The translations under genes were made by a program, and so were the position numbers. Under the pieces are notes generated by a model. That model had not been told where the DNA came from. It worked only from the letters and a program-made list of their open reading frames with translations, and ran no database searches. DNA of 64,000 nucleotides, taken from positions 62,001 through 126,000 of the forward strand of contig JADJFC010000004.1 in assembly GCA_016708785.1 (NCBI GenBank). Reading direction: 5' to 3'. Source of the stretch: Bacteroidota bacterium. GTDB lineage: Bacteria; Bacteroidota; Bacteroidia; AKYH767-A; 2013-40CM-41-45. Shown piece by piece: positions 1 through 10,200 of this stretch (positions are counted from its first letter, which is position 1; each line of letters starts with the position of its first letter).

Positions 1-2547
1 TGTATATACTCCTGCAGTAAGTGAGTTGATATCAATAGATTTTGAATAACCGTGACCTGAAACTTCGTTAGAATAGAATACACTGTTTCCTAAGATATCC
101 GTTATCGTTATTGATACTTTCGTGTCACGAATCTTTGATACGTTTACGTTAAGTATATTTTTTGCAGGGTTTGGATAAATTGAAACCGCATTTGTTACAA
201 CACGAGAACCGGGTAATAATGGGTTACAAGTAATAAAGCCAACTGCAATTGCGTCGAATGATTCACATCCTGATGCATTCGTTACCAACACTGAATATGT
301 TCCGGCTACTGTTACAGAAAGTGTTTGTGCAGTAGAGTTGTCAGACCATAAGTAAGTGTTACCTGCACCTGCATCTAATACAAGTGTTTCTCCAATACAA
401 AGTACAGTATCTAGACCTAAGTCAACTGTTGGTCCTTGATTTATTGCATAAATGTCGAATGAAGCATAAGCACGGCAGCCTAAATAATCTTCTACCATTA
501 CTGTCTGTGTTCCTGAAGTCAATTGAACAGCTGTTTCAGTTGTTTCTCCGCTAGCCCATAAAATTGTATATGGTGATGTACCACCTGAAATAACAACCAT
601 TGCTGATCCGTCTTCGCTTCCCGGACATGATGCATCACTCATTGTAAGCACTGATGCGCTGATACCTGCTGCATTGGCAACATTTGTAGATAGCGTCTGA
701 GAACAGCCACTTGTAAGATCTGTAGCTACACATTCATAGATTCCAGCGATCAGTCCGGTAGCTGTAGGGCCAGTAGACACGTTTGGAGTCCAAACATAAG
801 AGAAGTTTCCACTTCCACCTTGTGTTACAACAGTAGCTGTACCGTCATTTGCAAGACAAGTAGCAGGAGTTGAACTGATAGCGAAAGTCACAGGAGTATT
901 GTTGATGATATTTACTGTTGCTGTACTATGGCAATTGTTAGCGTCTGTTACTGTTACAGTATATAGTCCTGAAGTTAAATCAACAGCACTAGGGCCGGTT
1001 TGAGCAGGAACTGTATTCCATACATAATCAATTGTTCCTGTGCCACCTGTTGCAGTTGCTTCTGCACTGCCTAAAGCAGCACCACAACCTGCATTTGTAC
1101 CTGAAGTTGAAACAACTAACTGAGCTGGCTCACTTATAACAACTGTTTGAGCACCAACGCATCCAGAGCCATCAGTTACATTCACAGTATATGTTCCTGC
1201 AACAAGGTGAGAAATAGTTTGTGATGTTAAATCGTTAGGCAACTGAGCAGAAGTCCAAAGGTAAGTAAGTGGCGGATTTCCGGTAGCAGCAACTGTTGCC
1301 GAACCATTGTGATTGCCAAAACAAGCTACCGAAGGAGTAGAGTTAACTGTCAATGCCATATTGGAAACTACCACAGAGAAACTATAAGTCTGAAGTCCAT
1401 TTGAAGGACAAGCGTCATCACGAACAGTAACTGTAAATGTATACGGTTGTGGACGTGCATCTGCAGGTGTTGGAGCCCAGCAGAAATGACCTACCGGATT
1501 TGGAGAACCTGTTGAAGTGAATGTTGCTCCCGGGATACCATTATTCCAAGACAATGTTAAAACTTGGCCCGGATCAGTATCATTTGTGATGATGTCGAAA
1601 CAAAGTGTACCACCCGTACAAGCTGAAGTTGCGAAGTTTCCACCACCATTAATACCTGAAGCAGATGGTAATGTATTTGAACATGCAACTGTATAGATCT
1701 GAATATCTCTCATCACAGAACCAATTAGTACACCATTACGGTATTCCTGAATCAATACTGCAACAACACCTACTTCTGTATTTGTTGGGTGCATGAAGAT
1801 GTCACCATTTACCTGATTGATTGAAGTTGCAGGTGAAGAAGTGATAGGGTTTGCAATTGAATAACCTGTTGCATAAGTAACAGATTGGTTAGCGCCTGTA
1901 CGTGGAGGGATAAAGAAATAAACTAATGAATCACCATCAGCATCAATCACACCGTGATTGTAAAAATTGTCCTGACCAATACACTGAAAAGCTACCGGGT
2001 AGTTTGCGAATGTAGGTGAGTTGTTATTTGTTAACGTATTGTTCAAATACGCCTCAAGATATTGTCCATCTCCTGAACCGAAATCAAGTGTAGTGATCGC
2101 AGCATTTCTACAGCAATTTGAAACACTAAAGTTCCAATCCGGACACTGAGCCGGTAGAGTGACAATTGTAGTGTACTCATAAGCTTGGATACCGGGAGCT
2201 GTTCCACCTGCACATGTTGAAGGATTTCCCGGACAGTTAAGAGAAATCTCTTGACCTGTTCCCGGAACCTGATTCAATGTCAGTGATTGAGAAACACCGG
2301 CTCCACAAGTAGTTGAACCAACTTGTAAACTCTCTGTTGTAGGTGCATCGATACCAGCACAATCGCGATACAAAGTGTATGTTACCAGATACTGGTTGTT
2401 ACCTATATATTCATAGGTTAAATCTGCACCGGCCATGTGACTGGCTTTCGATGTGTTTAATCCCATGAAACATACTAATGCAATAAGAACACACAAGTTC
2501 TTCCACATGTTTCCGGCAATTGTTTTAGGGTAAATAGTTTTCTTCAT
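1..2547 (-). CDS. T9SS type A cargo protein with SprB-type repeats (C-terminus cut by window edge)
   Basis: The frame is open without a stop from the ATG at 2547 to base 1, about 849 codons. A Lys-containing N-terminus and hydrophobic stretch (about residues 18-30) look like a signal peptide. A Cys-rich N-terminal domain of the kind common in Bacteroidota surface proteins follows (begins SHMAGADLTYEY). From about residue 400 there are tandem SprB-like Ig repeats, each with a Cys near its start, a central Y(V/L)W and an AGTYTVNVTD-like end. The last residues contain a type A sorting signature (SIYPNPAKN, then SLTAGVY), so the true end lies only a few residues beyond the edge. It is inferred to be exported, passed through the type IX system and attached or released at the cell surface. 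Adhesion is the usual guess for such repeats but is not shown. Confidence 0.88.
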   Translation of the reverse strand, partial: MKKTIYPKTIAGNMWKNLCVLIALVCFMGLNTSKASHMAGADLTYEYIGNNQYLVTYTLYRDCAGIDAPTTESLQVGSTTCGAGVSQSLTLNQVPGTGQEISLNCPGNPSTCAGGTAPGIQAYEYTTIVTLPAQCPDWNFSVSNCCRNAAITTLDFGSGDGQYLEAYLNNTLTNNNSPTFANYPVAFQCIGQDNFYNHGVIDADGDSLVYFFIPPRTGANQSVTYATGYSIANPITSSPATSINQVNGDIFMHPTNTEVGVVAVLIQEYRNGVLIGSVMRDIQIYTVACSNTLPSASGINGGGNFATSACTGGTLCFDIITNDTDPGQVLTLSWNNGIPGATFTSTGSPNPVGHFCWAPTPADARPQPYTFTVTVRDDACPSNGLQTYSFSVVVSNMALTVNSTPSVACFGNHNGSATVAATGNPPLTYLWTSAQLPNDLTSQTISHLVAGTYTVNVTDGSGCVGAQTVVISEPAQLVVSTSGTNAGCGAALGSAEATATGGTGTIDYVWNTVPAQTGPSAVDLTSGLYTVTVTDANNCHSTATVNIINNTPVTFAISSTPATCLANDGTATVVTQGGSGNFSYVWTPNVSTGPTATGLIAGIYECVATDLTSGCSQTLSTNVANAAGISASVLTMSDASCPGSEDGSAMVVISGGTSPYTILWASGETTETAVQLTSGTQTVMVEDYLGCRAYASFDIYAINQGPTVDLGLDTVLCIGETLVLDAGAGNTYLWSDNSTAQTLSVTVAGTYSVLVTNASGCESFDAIAVGFITCNPLLPGSRVVTNAVSIYPNPAKNILNVNVSKIRDTKVSITITDILGNSVFYSNEVSGHGYSKSIDINSLTAGVYT

Positions 2548-2780
2548 TTTCTATTTTTGTTTGTTTCTTTTTATCTTCTTGTATTAGGAGTAAATTTAGC
2601 TTGCAGATTGTGGAAAGTAGTATTTGTTTTGTAAAGGAGCTATAAATTTGGGTGAGATACTCAATTTTACTTGCCAATTCATGAGCCCTCTTTTCCTCAT
2701 TTATTAAACATGCACTAAGGTTTAGCAATATTAGCCCAAAAACCAATACCAGTCAACCTTTCAGAAGTTATTTAACATCT

Positions 2781-3071
2781 TTATTTCAACACATTCTCAA
2801 CAGTCCAGGCCTGTGCAGCTTCCTCAAATAAAGGTTTGGTTTTCTGCCATGTACCTTTGAAAAGCCCCGATTGACGGTAGTTTTCAAGGTCGCTTTCGCT
2901 TGTCCATGTTGAAAACGTAAAGTAAATCCGAGTATCTTTCTTATCCTGATAAAGATCAACCCCATTACAACCCTTGAATTTGTTGATTTCTGGCCTTACT
3001 TCTTCAAATATTTTTTCAAAAGCAGAAGTTTGCTCTTTTCTAAAGGTCATTTTTACTATTCTGGTAATCAT
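2781..3071 (-). CDS. ABM-domain (antibiotic biosynthesis monooxygenase-like) protein
   Basis: This 96-residue protein has the size and pattern of the dimeric ferredoxin-like ABM fold: MITRIVKMTFR as strand 1, a helix with FEEVRPEIN, then YFTFSTWTSESDLENYRQS before the second helix. Some family members are cofactor-free monooxygenases and others are small stress proteins, so no substrate can be named. Its ATG overlaps the stop of the upstream SAM hydrolase by four bases (ATGA), which indicates one transcript and translational coupling. The name is secure at fold level only. Confidence 0.8.
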   Translation of the reverse strand: MITRIVKMTFRKEQTSAFEKIFEEVRPEINKFKGCNGVDLYQDKKDTRIYFTFSTWTSESDLENYRQSGLFKGTWQKTKPLFEEAAQAWTVENVLK

Positions 3072-3846
3072 TGAAATTCGATTCTGATCGCATCCATAAC
3101 TTTCAAACCTAGCAATCCCGATGCATTGCCTCGGTTCAAAGCAATCTCTAAATAACCATTTGTATTGAAAAAGGCAACGATCTCTCCATTCTCCGTGTCT
3201 TCATATGACTTCGAGATCTTTGAAATAGTGTAGTTTGATTTCCTCATATAAATTGAAAACGGGCGGTTTTTATGCTCTTTTTCAAAAAAATCCTTAGTCA
3301 CATTCATGATTGCATTTCCAAAAGAATCAACATAAATGATCGAACCCCGAATAGTATTAGCATCTGTTGTTGGTACAGCAAAATAACTTGTCAAAACACC
3401 TTGCTGTTCTGTGCCTAGTTTTGACGGATTAATTCCTTTGCCTAAACTGACCAGTGTATCTAGTACCAGCTCTTCAACTTTTTTCTGTCTTCATGCTGAC
3501 GTGCATCCAGATAAAAAACATTTTTTTGCTTTTCATCTAACACTAAGCTGAAAATTCCACTGTCAAAACCTAAGAAGTAATATCCATCTGATTCAACAAT
3601 CAAAAATGGATATTCAATATCGTGATTTTCAGGACCAGTCAGACCAATATAATGGATACTGCCTTTTGGAAATTTGTCATAGGTCGTCTTGATTATGTAT
3701 GCAGCGGTAAGAATATCAAAATGAGTTATCTCATGACTGATATCGATAACTTGCAACGAAGAATTGCGCATCATAAGTGAGCCTTTGAAACAGGCTACAT
3801 ATGGATCACAGACACCCCAATCGGTCGTTAATGTTAGAATCGGCAT
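3068..3846 (-). CDS. SAM hydroxide adenosyltransferase (DUF62 family), one frameshift
   Basis: Members of this family split S-adenosylmethionine with water into adenosine and methionine. The N-terminal half starts MPILTLTTDWGVCDPYVACFKG, matching the family's TDfG/DpYv start, and the C-terminal half carries the NxxGYLEIALNRGNAS-like end. The two halves are in different frames and join at the T-run 3479-3484 (A-run in the coding sense). One extra A restores an unbroken reading that continues KVEELVLDTLVSLGKGI. The stop overlaps the next gene's start by four bases. A TACTTTTG -7 element lies about 50 bases upstream of the ATG. The frameshift is probably a sequencing error because both halves are well conserved. 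Confidence 0.85.
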
Positions 3847-3895
3847 ATAGAGATAAAGAGCATCTGATGTTGATAACTTATAACAGTACAGAACT

Positions 3896-3903
3896 CAAAA
3901 GTA
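3896..3903 (-). promoter_or_regulatory. Bacteroidota-type -7 element for the SAM hydrolase gene
   Basis: On the minus strand this reads TACTTTTG, an exact match to the TAnnTTTG -7 consensus of Bacteroidota housekeeping promoters, and sits about 50 bases before the ATG at 3846. No clear TTTG -33 element was found at the right spacing, so the call rests on one half of the promoter. Confidence 0.45.
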
Positions 3904-4003
3904 GACAGTTTTAGGTAGTATTGAGACGTAAATTAAATTGACTTATCAAGAACTGAACGGTAATAACTTGTTCAGTTTATTTTATAATTAAAACCTAAAA
4001 GCA

Positions 4004-4943
4004 TTGAGCGAAGTAGTTATCCCTATCGACACCTTTAATCCGGTTGAATTTTTGGTGTCAATGACAGTAATCTGGAAGTCATCAGAAAAATTTTCCGGAA
4101 TTAAAATTGGTTGCCCGAGGAAATGAAATTAAAGTCATCGGCGACGAAAAAAACATTCACGCTTTCAGTGAAAAAATAAACAGGCTTATTCAACACTATC
4201 AAAAATTTGGTAGTCTTACCCCTGATAATGTCGAACACTTTCTGGCAGATACTTCGGTAAAATCCGATTCTGCTCCTGCCGGAACGAATAGTGATGTCCT
4301 TGTTTTCGGCCAGAATGGTATTATGGTTCGAGCTCGTACAGTCAACCAGAAAAAAATGGTTGAAAGTTCGGAAAAGAACGATATCGTCTTTGCAATCGGA
4401 CCCGCCGGCACAGGTAAAACATATACTGCTGTTGCCCTCGCTGTTCGTGCGTTAAAGAACAGAGAAATAAAAAGAATCATTCTTACAAGGCCGGCAGTCG
4501 AAGCCGGGGAAAACCTTGGTTTCTTGCCGGGTGACCTAAAAGAAAAGATCGATCCATATCTTCGTCCTCTATATGATGCATTGTATGATATGATACAAGG
4601 CGAAAAAGTAAAAAGTTATATTGAAAGCGGCGTTATCGAAGTTGCGCCACTTGCATTTATGCGTGGACGTACACTCGATAATGCATTCGTAATTCTCGAT
4701 GAAGCGCAAAATGCAACTGAAAGTCAGTTGAAAATGTTTCTCACAAGAATGGGGCCTTCAGCAAAATTCATTGTGACAGGCGACGTAACTCAAATCGATC
4801 TTCCGAGAAATCAGCCATCAGGCTTGGTTCAGGCAATAAAAATTCTAAGCAATGTAAAAGGAATTGATTTCATTTATCTCGATGCACAGGATGTTGTCCG
4901 TCACCGTTTAGTGAAAGAAATTATCGAAGCGTACAATAAGTGA
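4004..4943 (+). CDS. phoH: PhoH family ATPase, two frameshifts near the N-terminus
   Basis: PhoH-like P-loop ATPase, cytoplasmic, with a proposed role in RNA handling. Walker A (GPAGTGKT) and Walker B (VILDEAQN) are present and the core is intact from 4107. The usual N-terminal KH-like start lies upstream in two other frames. From TTG 4004 it reads LSEVVIPIDTFNPVEFFG after adding one T to the run 4049-4053, then NDSNLEVIRKNFPELK after adding one A to the run 4086-4090, and so joins the core at LVARGNEIKVIG. Both repairs match the family N-terminus. A start at 4107 would remove about 34 conserved residues and is unlikely to be real. The stop overlaps a possible GTG start of purC, so the two are probably co-transcribed. 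Confidence 0.9.
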
Positions 4944-4954
4944 ACACAATGAAA

Positions 4955-5905
4955 ATGAATGCTGCATTAGCGGGAACAAATTTTAATTTTCCCGGTCAAC
5001 AATCTTTTTACAAAGGCAAAGTAAGAGATGTATATTCTTTTGAGAATATACTTGTAATGGTGGTTACAGATAGAATATCTGCCTTTGATGTGGTGCTTCC
5101 AAGAGCAATACCTTTCAAAGGACAAGTGTTGAATCAGATCGCTATCAAAATGCTCAACGCAACTTCTGATATTGTGCCAAACTGGGTAATTTCTTCTCCT
5201 GATCCAAATGTTACTATCGGTAAAAAATGCAAGCCGTTTAAAGTTGAAATGGTAATCCGTGGTTATTTATCCGGACATGCCTGGCGAGAATACAATAGTG
5301 GTAAACGACTGGTGTGTGGTGTTCCTCTTCCTGAAGGGATGAAAGAAAATGATAAATTCCCTGAACCGATCATCACGCCAACAACAAAAGCATCTGCCGG
5401 TCATGATGAAGATATTTCCAGAGAAGAAATTTTAGCAAAAGGTATTGTCAGCGAAAGTGATTATGTGAAGATCGAAAATTACACAAGAGCGATCTTTAAA
5501 CGTGGGACTGAAATTGCCCTCAAAACTGGATTAATATTAGTTGATACAAAATATGAGTTTGGAAAAATAGGCGATGAGATTCTTCTTATTGATGAAATAC
5601 ACACTCCTGATTCTTCCCGTTATTTTTATTCTTTTGGATATGAAGAAAGACAGAAGAACGGACAAGAACAACGGCAACTTTCAAAAGAATTTGTTCGTCA
5701 ATGGTTGATTGAAAATAATTTTCAAGGTAAAGATGGTCAAACTGTTCCTGCTATGAGCGATGAATGGGTTGAACAAATTTCAAAACGTTATGTCGAACTT
5801 TATGAGAAACTCACCGGCGAACAATTTGTTCCGTCCGATACCAGTGACATTGATTCGAGAGTGGAAAGAAATGTTGCTGCTGCTTTGCATAAATTAAGTG
5901 AGTAG
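4955..5905 (+). CDS. purC: Phosphoribosylaminoimidazole-succinocarboxamide synthase
   Basis: SAICAR synthetase, the purine-pathway enzyme that joins CAIR to aspartate with ATP. Family hallmarks are visible: FYKGKVRDVY near the start, VTDRISAFDVVLPRAIPFKG, EMVIRGYLSGHAW, and LVDTKYEFG before LIDEIHTPDSSR. About 316 residues, normal length for the longer eukaryote-like form. The ATG at 4955 is chosen because family members begin just before the NFxFPGQ segment. GTG 4940 and ATG 4949 are in-frame alternatives. It follows phoH with almost no gap. Its stop codon TAG is the first stop of the repeat that follows. Confidence 0.95.
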   Translation: MNAALAGTNFNFPGQQSFYKGKVRDVYSFENILVMVVTDRISAFDVVLPRAIPFKGQVLNQIAIKMLNATSDIVPNWVISSPDPNVTIGKKCKPFKVEMVIRGYLSGHAWREYNSGKRLVCGVPLPEGMKENDKFPEPIITPTTKASAGHDEDISREEILAKGIVSESDYVKIENYTRAIFKRGTEIALKTGLILVDTKYEFGKIGDEILLIDEIHTPDSSRYFYSFGYEERQKNGQEQRQLSKEFVRQWLIENNFQGKDGQTVPAMSDEWVEQISKRYVELYEKLTGEQFVPSDTSDIDSRVERNVAAALHKLSE

Positions 5906-5988
5906 TAAGTAGTAAGTAGTTATTGATTAGAATTTTATATTTGCAGCACGTAAGTATTGCTACTTACCACTTACAACTCACTACTTTC
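5897..5988. repeat. Stop-rich short-period repeat forming an inverted repeat (family A)
   Basis: The left arm is built of GTAGTAAGTAGTAAGTAG units and begins inside the last codons of purC. The right arm (about 5950-5987) is the imperfect reverse complement, made of ACTTACCACTTAC/ACTCACTACTT units. The element fills the purC/RsmB gap. The same motif occurs at 13311-13341 and 17824-18045. Confidence 0.75.
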
Positions 5989-5997
5989 CAAAAAAAA

Positions 5998-7181
5998 ATG
6001 CACCAAAACATCCTCTTCGACCGTGTAAAAAGTTTAATAGAATCGTACGATTTTTCAAAACCATTTTCACTGTATCTAAAGGATTTGTTTAAGTTGAATC
6101 CTAAAATGGGTGCACGCGATAGGAGAGAGACCCGTGATTACTGTTATCATTTTCTAAGAATAGGGAGTAATTTGAAGGAAGAAAAATTTCATGTAAAACT
6201 TGCTGTCGCTTCTTTCTTATGTTCTTCCGTGAAAAGTCAATCACTGGAAATTTTACTTTCGGAACACTCAACATTATCAATTGATCAAATAGAATTTGGA
6301 ACAGATAGAAAGCTGGAAATTGTAAAAGAAATATTTTCCGATTTTGCATTGGAAAAAATTTTCCCGGATATTGAATTGCTCTCGAATGAAATCGATACTG
6401 AACTTTTTTGTAAATCATTTCTCATCCAGCCTCGTGTATGGATACGAATCCGAAAAAGTTTACTGAACCTGTGAAATCTGAATTAGCTGAATTGCAGATC
6501 CCTTTTGAGATTTCTGAAGTTGAAAATGTTCTTTCGTTTTCACCAATGCAAAAACTTGAACATCTGAAGTCGTATGAGAACGGATATTTTGAAATTCAGG
6601 ATCTGAATTCACAACGAATTTCAAAGTTTCTTGAACCGAAAAGTACCGATGTTTGGTGGGATGCCTGCGCTGCCAGTGGTGGAAAAAGTCTTGCCCTGAT
6701 TGACAAAGAAGAAGACATTCACCTTTTAGCAACTGATGTACGTGAGAATATTTTAAAAAACTACTCAATACGTATGAGGAAGATCGGGTTTCAAGGTTTC
6801 AATACACAAATGATCGATCTTTCGAAAAAATCAATTGACCCAAGTGAGAGATTTGAAGGTATTCTTGCTGATGTTCCTTGCTCCGGTTCAGGTACATGGT
6901 CTAGAAGTCCTGAAAATTTACTCAAAAACCATAAAAGTAAAGTATTGGAAATTTTCCAACCTTTACAGCGAAAAATCGTGACAAATGTAGTTAATCACCT
7001 CAGGGCCGGCGGAAGCCTTGTATACAGTACTTGTTCTGTTTTTAAGGCAGAAAATGAGGAAAACGTCGAATTTTTCCTAAAAAACTTACCTTTGAAGCTT
7101 AAAGATAAGGAATATCTAAGTGGGTACGAGAAAAAAGCAGACAGCTTATTCGTAGCTTCATTCGAAAAAGTTTCAAATTAA
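5998..7181 (+). CDS. RsmB/NOP-family RNA cytosine-C5 methyltransferase, one frameshift
   Basis: SAM-dependent methyltransferase of the family that makes 5-methylcytosine in rRNA or tRNA. The C-terminal half carries motif I around WWDACAASGGKSLAL, the catalytic-pocket motif ILADVPCSGSGTWSRSPE and the second cysteine motif VYSTCSVFKAENEENV. Both family cysteines (PCSG and STCS) are present. The N-terminal helical region starts at ATG 5998 in a different frame. The frames join at the A-run 6453-6457, where one more A gives RIRKKFTEPVKSELAEL without a break. The target RNA cannot be told from sequence. Confidence 0.85.
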
Positions 7182-7278
7182 TTAGAACTTATTTGAATGA
7201 AGTTAATTAGCATAGCTGAAAAATCGAGAAACAAAACCTGCTTTGCAGAGTATAATTATTATCATAAAGAATCTAAAA

Positions 7279-10200
7279 GTGAATCACATACCTGTCGGGA
7301 AGTGTCTCCGACTTCTCTTCTTCTCCTTGTTTTTATGTTTTGCATCAAATGCGCAGCAATCCGCTTCTTCGGAAACTGAATTGAAGAAGCAAGCTGAAAA
7401 AGCATTTCTATCAGAAAAATATGAAGATGCCCTTTCACCATATTCGCAACTTTTAAGTCTGTACCCAAATAATACATCATATAGTTATCGTTATGGTGTT
7501 TCATTACTCCTTGCAGGAAAAATAAAGCAAATGCAGTAAATTATCTGGAAGTTGCAGCAAAAGATCCTTTAAGTCCACAAGAAGTGTGGATCTACCTTGG
7601 ACAAGCTTACATGGTCATTGGCAAATTTGATGATGCATTAGGGTGCTTCAGAAAATTTGAATCAATTGTAAATGCAACGATGCTCAAGAAATTCAATTCA
7701 GATGAATTGAAATCGAATTGCATGAATGCAATTGAACTCTTGAAAACTCGGAAGAATATTGCAATTATCAGTTCAAGAGATGTTGCAAGAAATGAATTTT
7801 ATAAATATTACGATTGGTCTGACGCAAATGGAAAACTTGTTCCTGCAGCAGAACAATTTTTAACGACAATGGACAAGGACAATCAGATGAATCCTGTCAT
7901 GTTCATTGCCAACGACAAACAAACGATATACCTTTCAAGTTATGGAAAACGTGGAGAACGAGGTAAGGATCTATATGTCATCAGGAAAATGCCAAATGGA
8001 AATTGGTCAACTCCGGAAAATTTAGGGGAAACAATTAACTCGGAAGCAAACGAAGATTTTCCTTACCTGGATCGTGATGGCCGAACACTCTATTTTGCTT
8101 CTAAATCTAAAAAAAGTATTGGCGGATATGATATCTTTAAATCAAAAATTGATTTTAATACGGGTAAATGGTCAATACCGGAAAATTTAGGTTGGCCGAT
8201 TAATACTATTGCCGATGATTATCTCTATGTTCCAATTTCAAAAGGTGCGGAGGCTTATTATACGACTTCAATTTCATCTACGAAAAGTGAAATTGAATTA
8301 CGAAGAATTCAATTGCCTGATCAAGGTGAGGCGCTGGTTACTATCTCCGGTTATTATGCACCAACAGATCAGAGAGTCAGAAGAGATGCGAGGATCACTA
8401 TTCTTAAAGCAGGTGGTGAAGGAATTATCACTTCGGTTTATACTGATCCAAACACCGGTAAATACGAAGTTACATTAGAGCCCGGACTAGATTACGTAAT
8501 CGTTGTAGAAGGTGGAGGATATCTTCCTCATGCAGAAAATTTCACTCTCCCTTCAAAGCTAGATAATTCGGACTTAAAGCAAATCGTTAAGATCAACAGA
8601 GAAGTCGAGTGAGAAACTTGTTCTGGAAAATTATTTTTATCCTGCTTCAGCCGTTCTTGAAGTTCCTTCAGAAGTTAAGGCGGCTTCTTATGATACAAAC
8701 GTTGATTCATCATCGATGATGGCCATCCAGATCAACAATCAAACTGTATTAGTAACAAAACCGGGTTCCGGAAAGATAGAATCTGTCGTTGAACTGCCTA
8801 GTGAAAATTCGAATTTAGTTACAATTGAAAAAAAGGATGAATATGACCCAACTATAGAGCGTTCGCCAAGCGCCGATGAAATTCAACAGAAGAAGGAAGA
8901 AGAGAAGAGAGCATTGGAACTTGCCGATGACAATAAAAAATCTGACAATTATGATGTAACGATAGGAAACGAAGAACTCGCTTCAATTGCAATACTTGAT
9001 GCAAAAACATCTCGTCAGGAAGCCGATAGTTTAAATCGTGAAGTTGAACGATTGAAGGCCGGCGCAATTGAAAGAGATAGCTTGTCAGCGCAAATGAGTG
9101 TCAAAGCGGAGAATGCTACTGAACAAGAAAAACCTTCTTATTTGAATGAGGCGTATGTACTCAAAGCAGATGCAGATAATATGCGAAGACAGGCAGCTGA
9201 TCTGAAAATAGCTGCTATGGCCAAGGATACAGAGGCCAAAGCTTCTGAACAGGAGGCAAATGAACTACTTGCAACTATTAATGATGGCAAATCCAAGAAA
9301 GGTTCAAAAGTAGTTGCTGCTGATAAGAAACCTGATACTGTTGTTTTACCTGAATCATCCAAACCTAATGAACAAATTGCAACAGCAGTAGTTAAAACGG
9401 ATGAAACCAAAGCAACATCAGATAGTACCAATCAAGCACTTTTGTCAGATGATAAAAAGGAAAATGATTCTAAAGTCGAAAACAAATCCGAAACAACTCC
9501 AATTGGCGATAATCAATTATCCACTCAAGAGAAAACAGCTCTTGCAATTTCAAGCACAGAGGTTGTTAGTAATAAAGAGGAGAACGAGAATCAGCAAGCA
9601 AATGATACCACCAATGCAATAACTCCAATGGAAGCACAAGCTAATGCAAATTTAGCCGGTGATTCCTTAACTAGTGTTTCTGAGAAAAGTGAAGTGACAG
9701 TAATTACTGATTCATCAGCTTTGGTTCCGGAAAAGGTTGCCGAAAACATAAACGTGGAGAATAAAAAGGAAAGCTTACCGATTATCACTCCTGATTTAGC
9801 TGCCAATGATGTTTCACATGAAAAGTCTGCACAAGATGTTTCTTCCGGTGATAAATCTGTAGTTAATAATGTTGCAGAAGAAACTAAAGTAACTGAAACG
9901 ACGGTTGTAGATAAAACGACTGAAAAATCAAATGATACCACAACTTCAGGAACATCCATCGCAGATAACACAACAAAAAGTTCAGTTGATAGTATCAACA
10001 AAGTTGATCAAAGTAATTTAGCAGTGCCGATAATTGACTCAGGAGAAAAGAGTGCTGTTGTTGTTGAAACCCAAACTCCTATAGTTGCTCAAAAGGAATC
10101 GGAACATGATGAAACTATTTCTTCTAAAAATGTAGAGCCTGTTGTTGAGAATGAAGAGCCTGCAAATGTCGGAATTGCTGCCAATACTTCTGATACGAAA

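Noticed and set aside
2525..2746. 73-residue minus-strand open frame
   Set aside because: It overlaps the start of the T9SS protein in another frame, has no recognisable domain or ribosome-binding site, and looks like AT-rich gap sequence.
9138..10001. Minus-strand open frames opposite the linker of the giant SPOR protein
   Set aside because: They arise from the biased Glu/Lys/Thr/Ser codons of the low-complexity linker and show no family or start signals.
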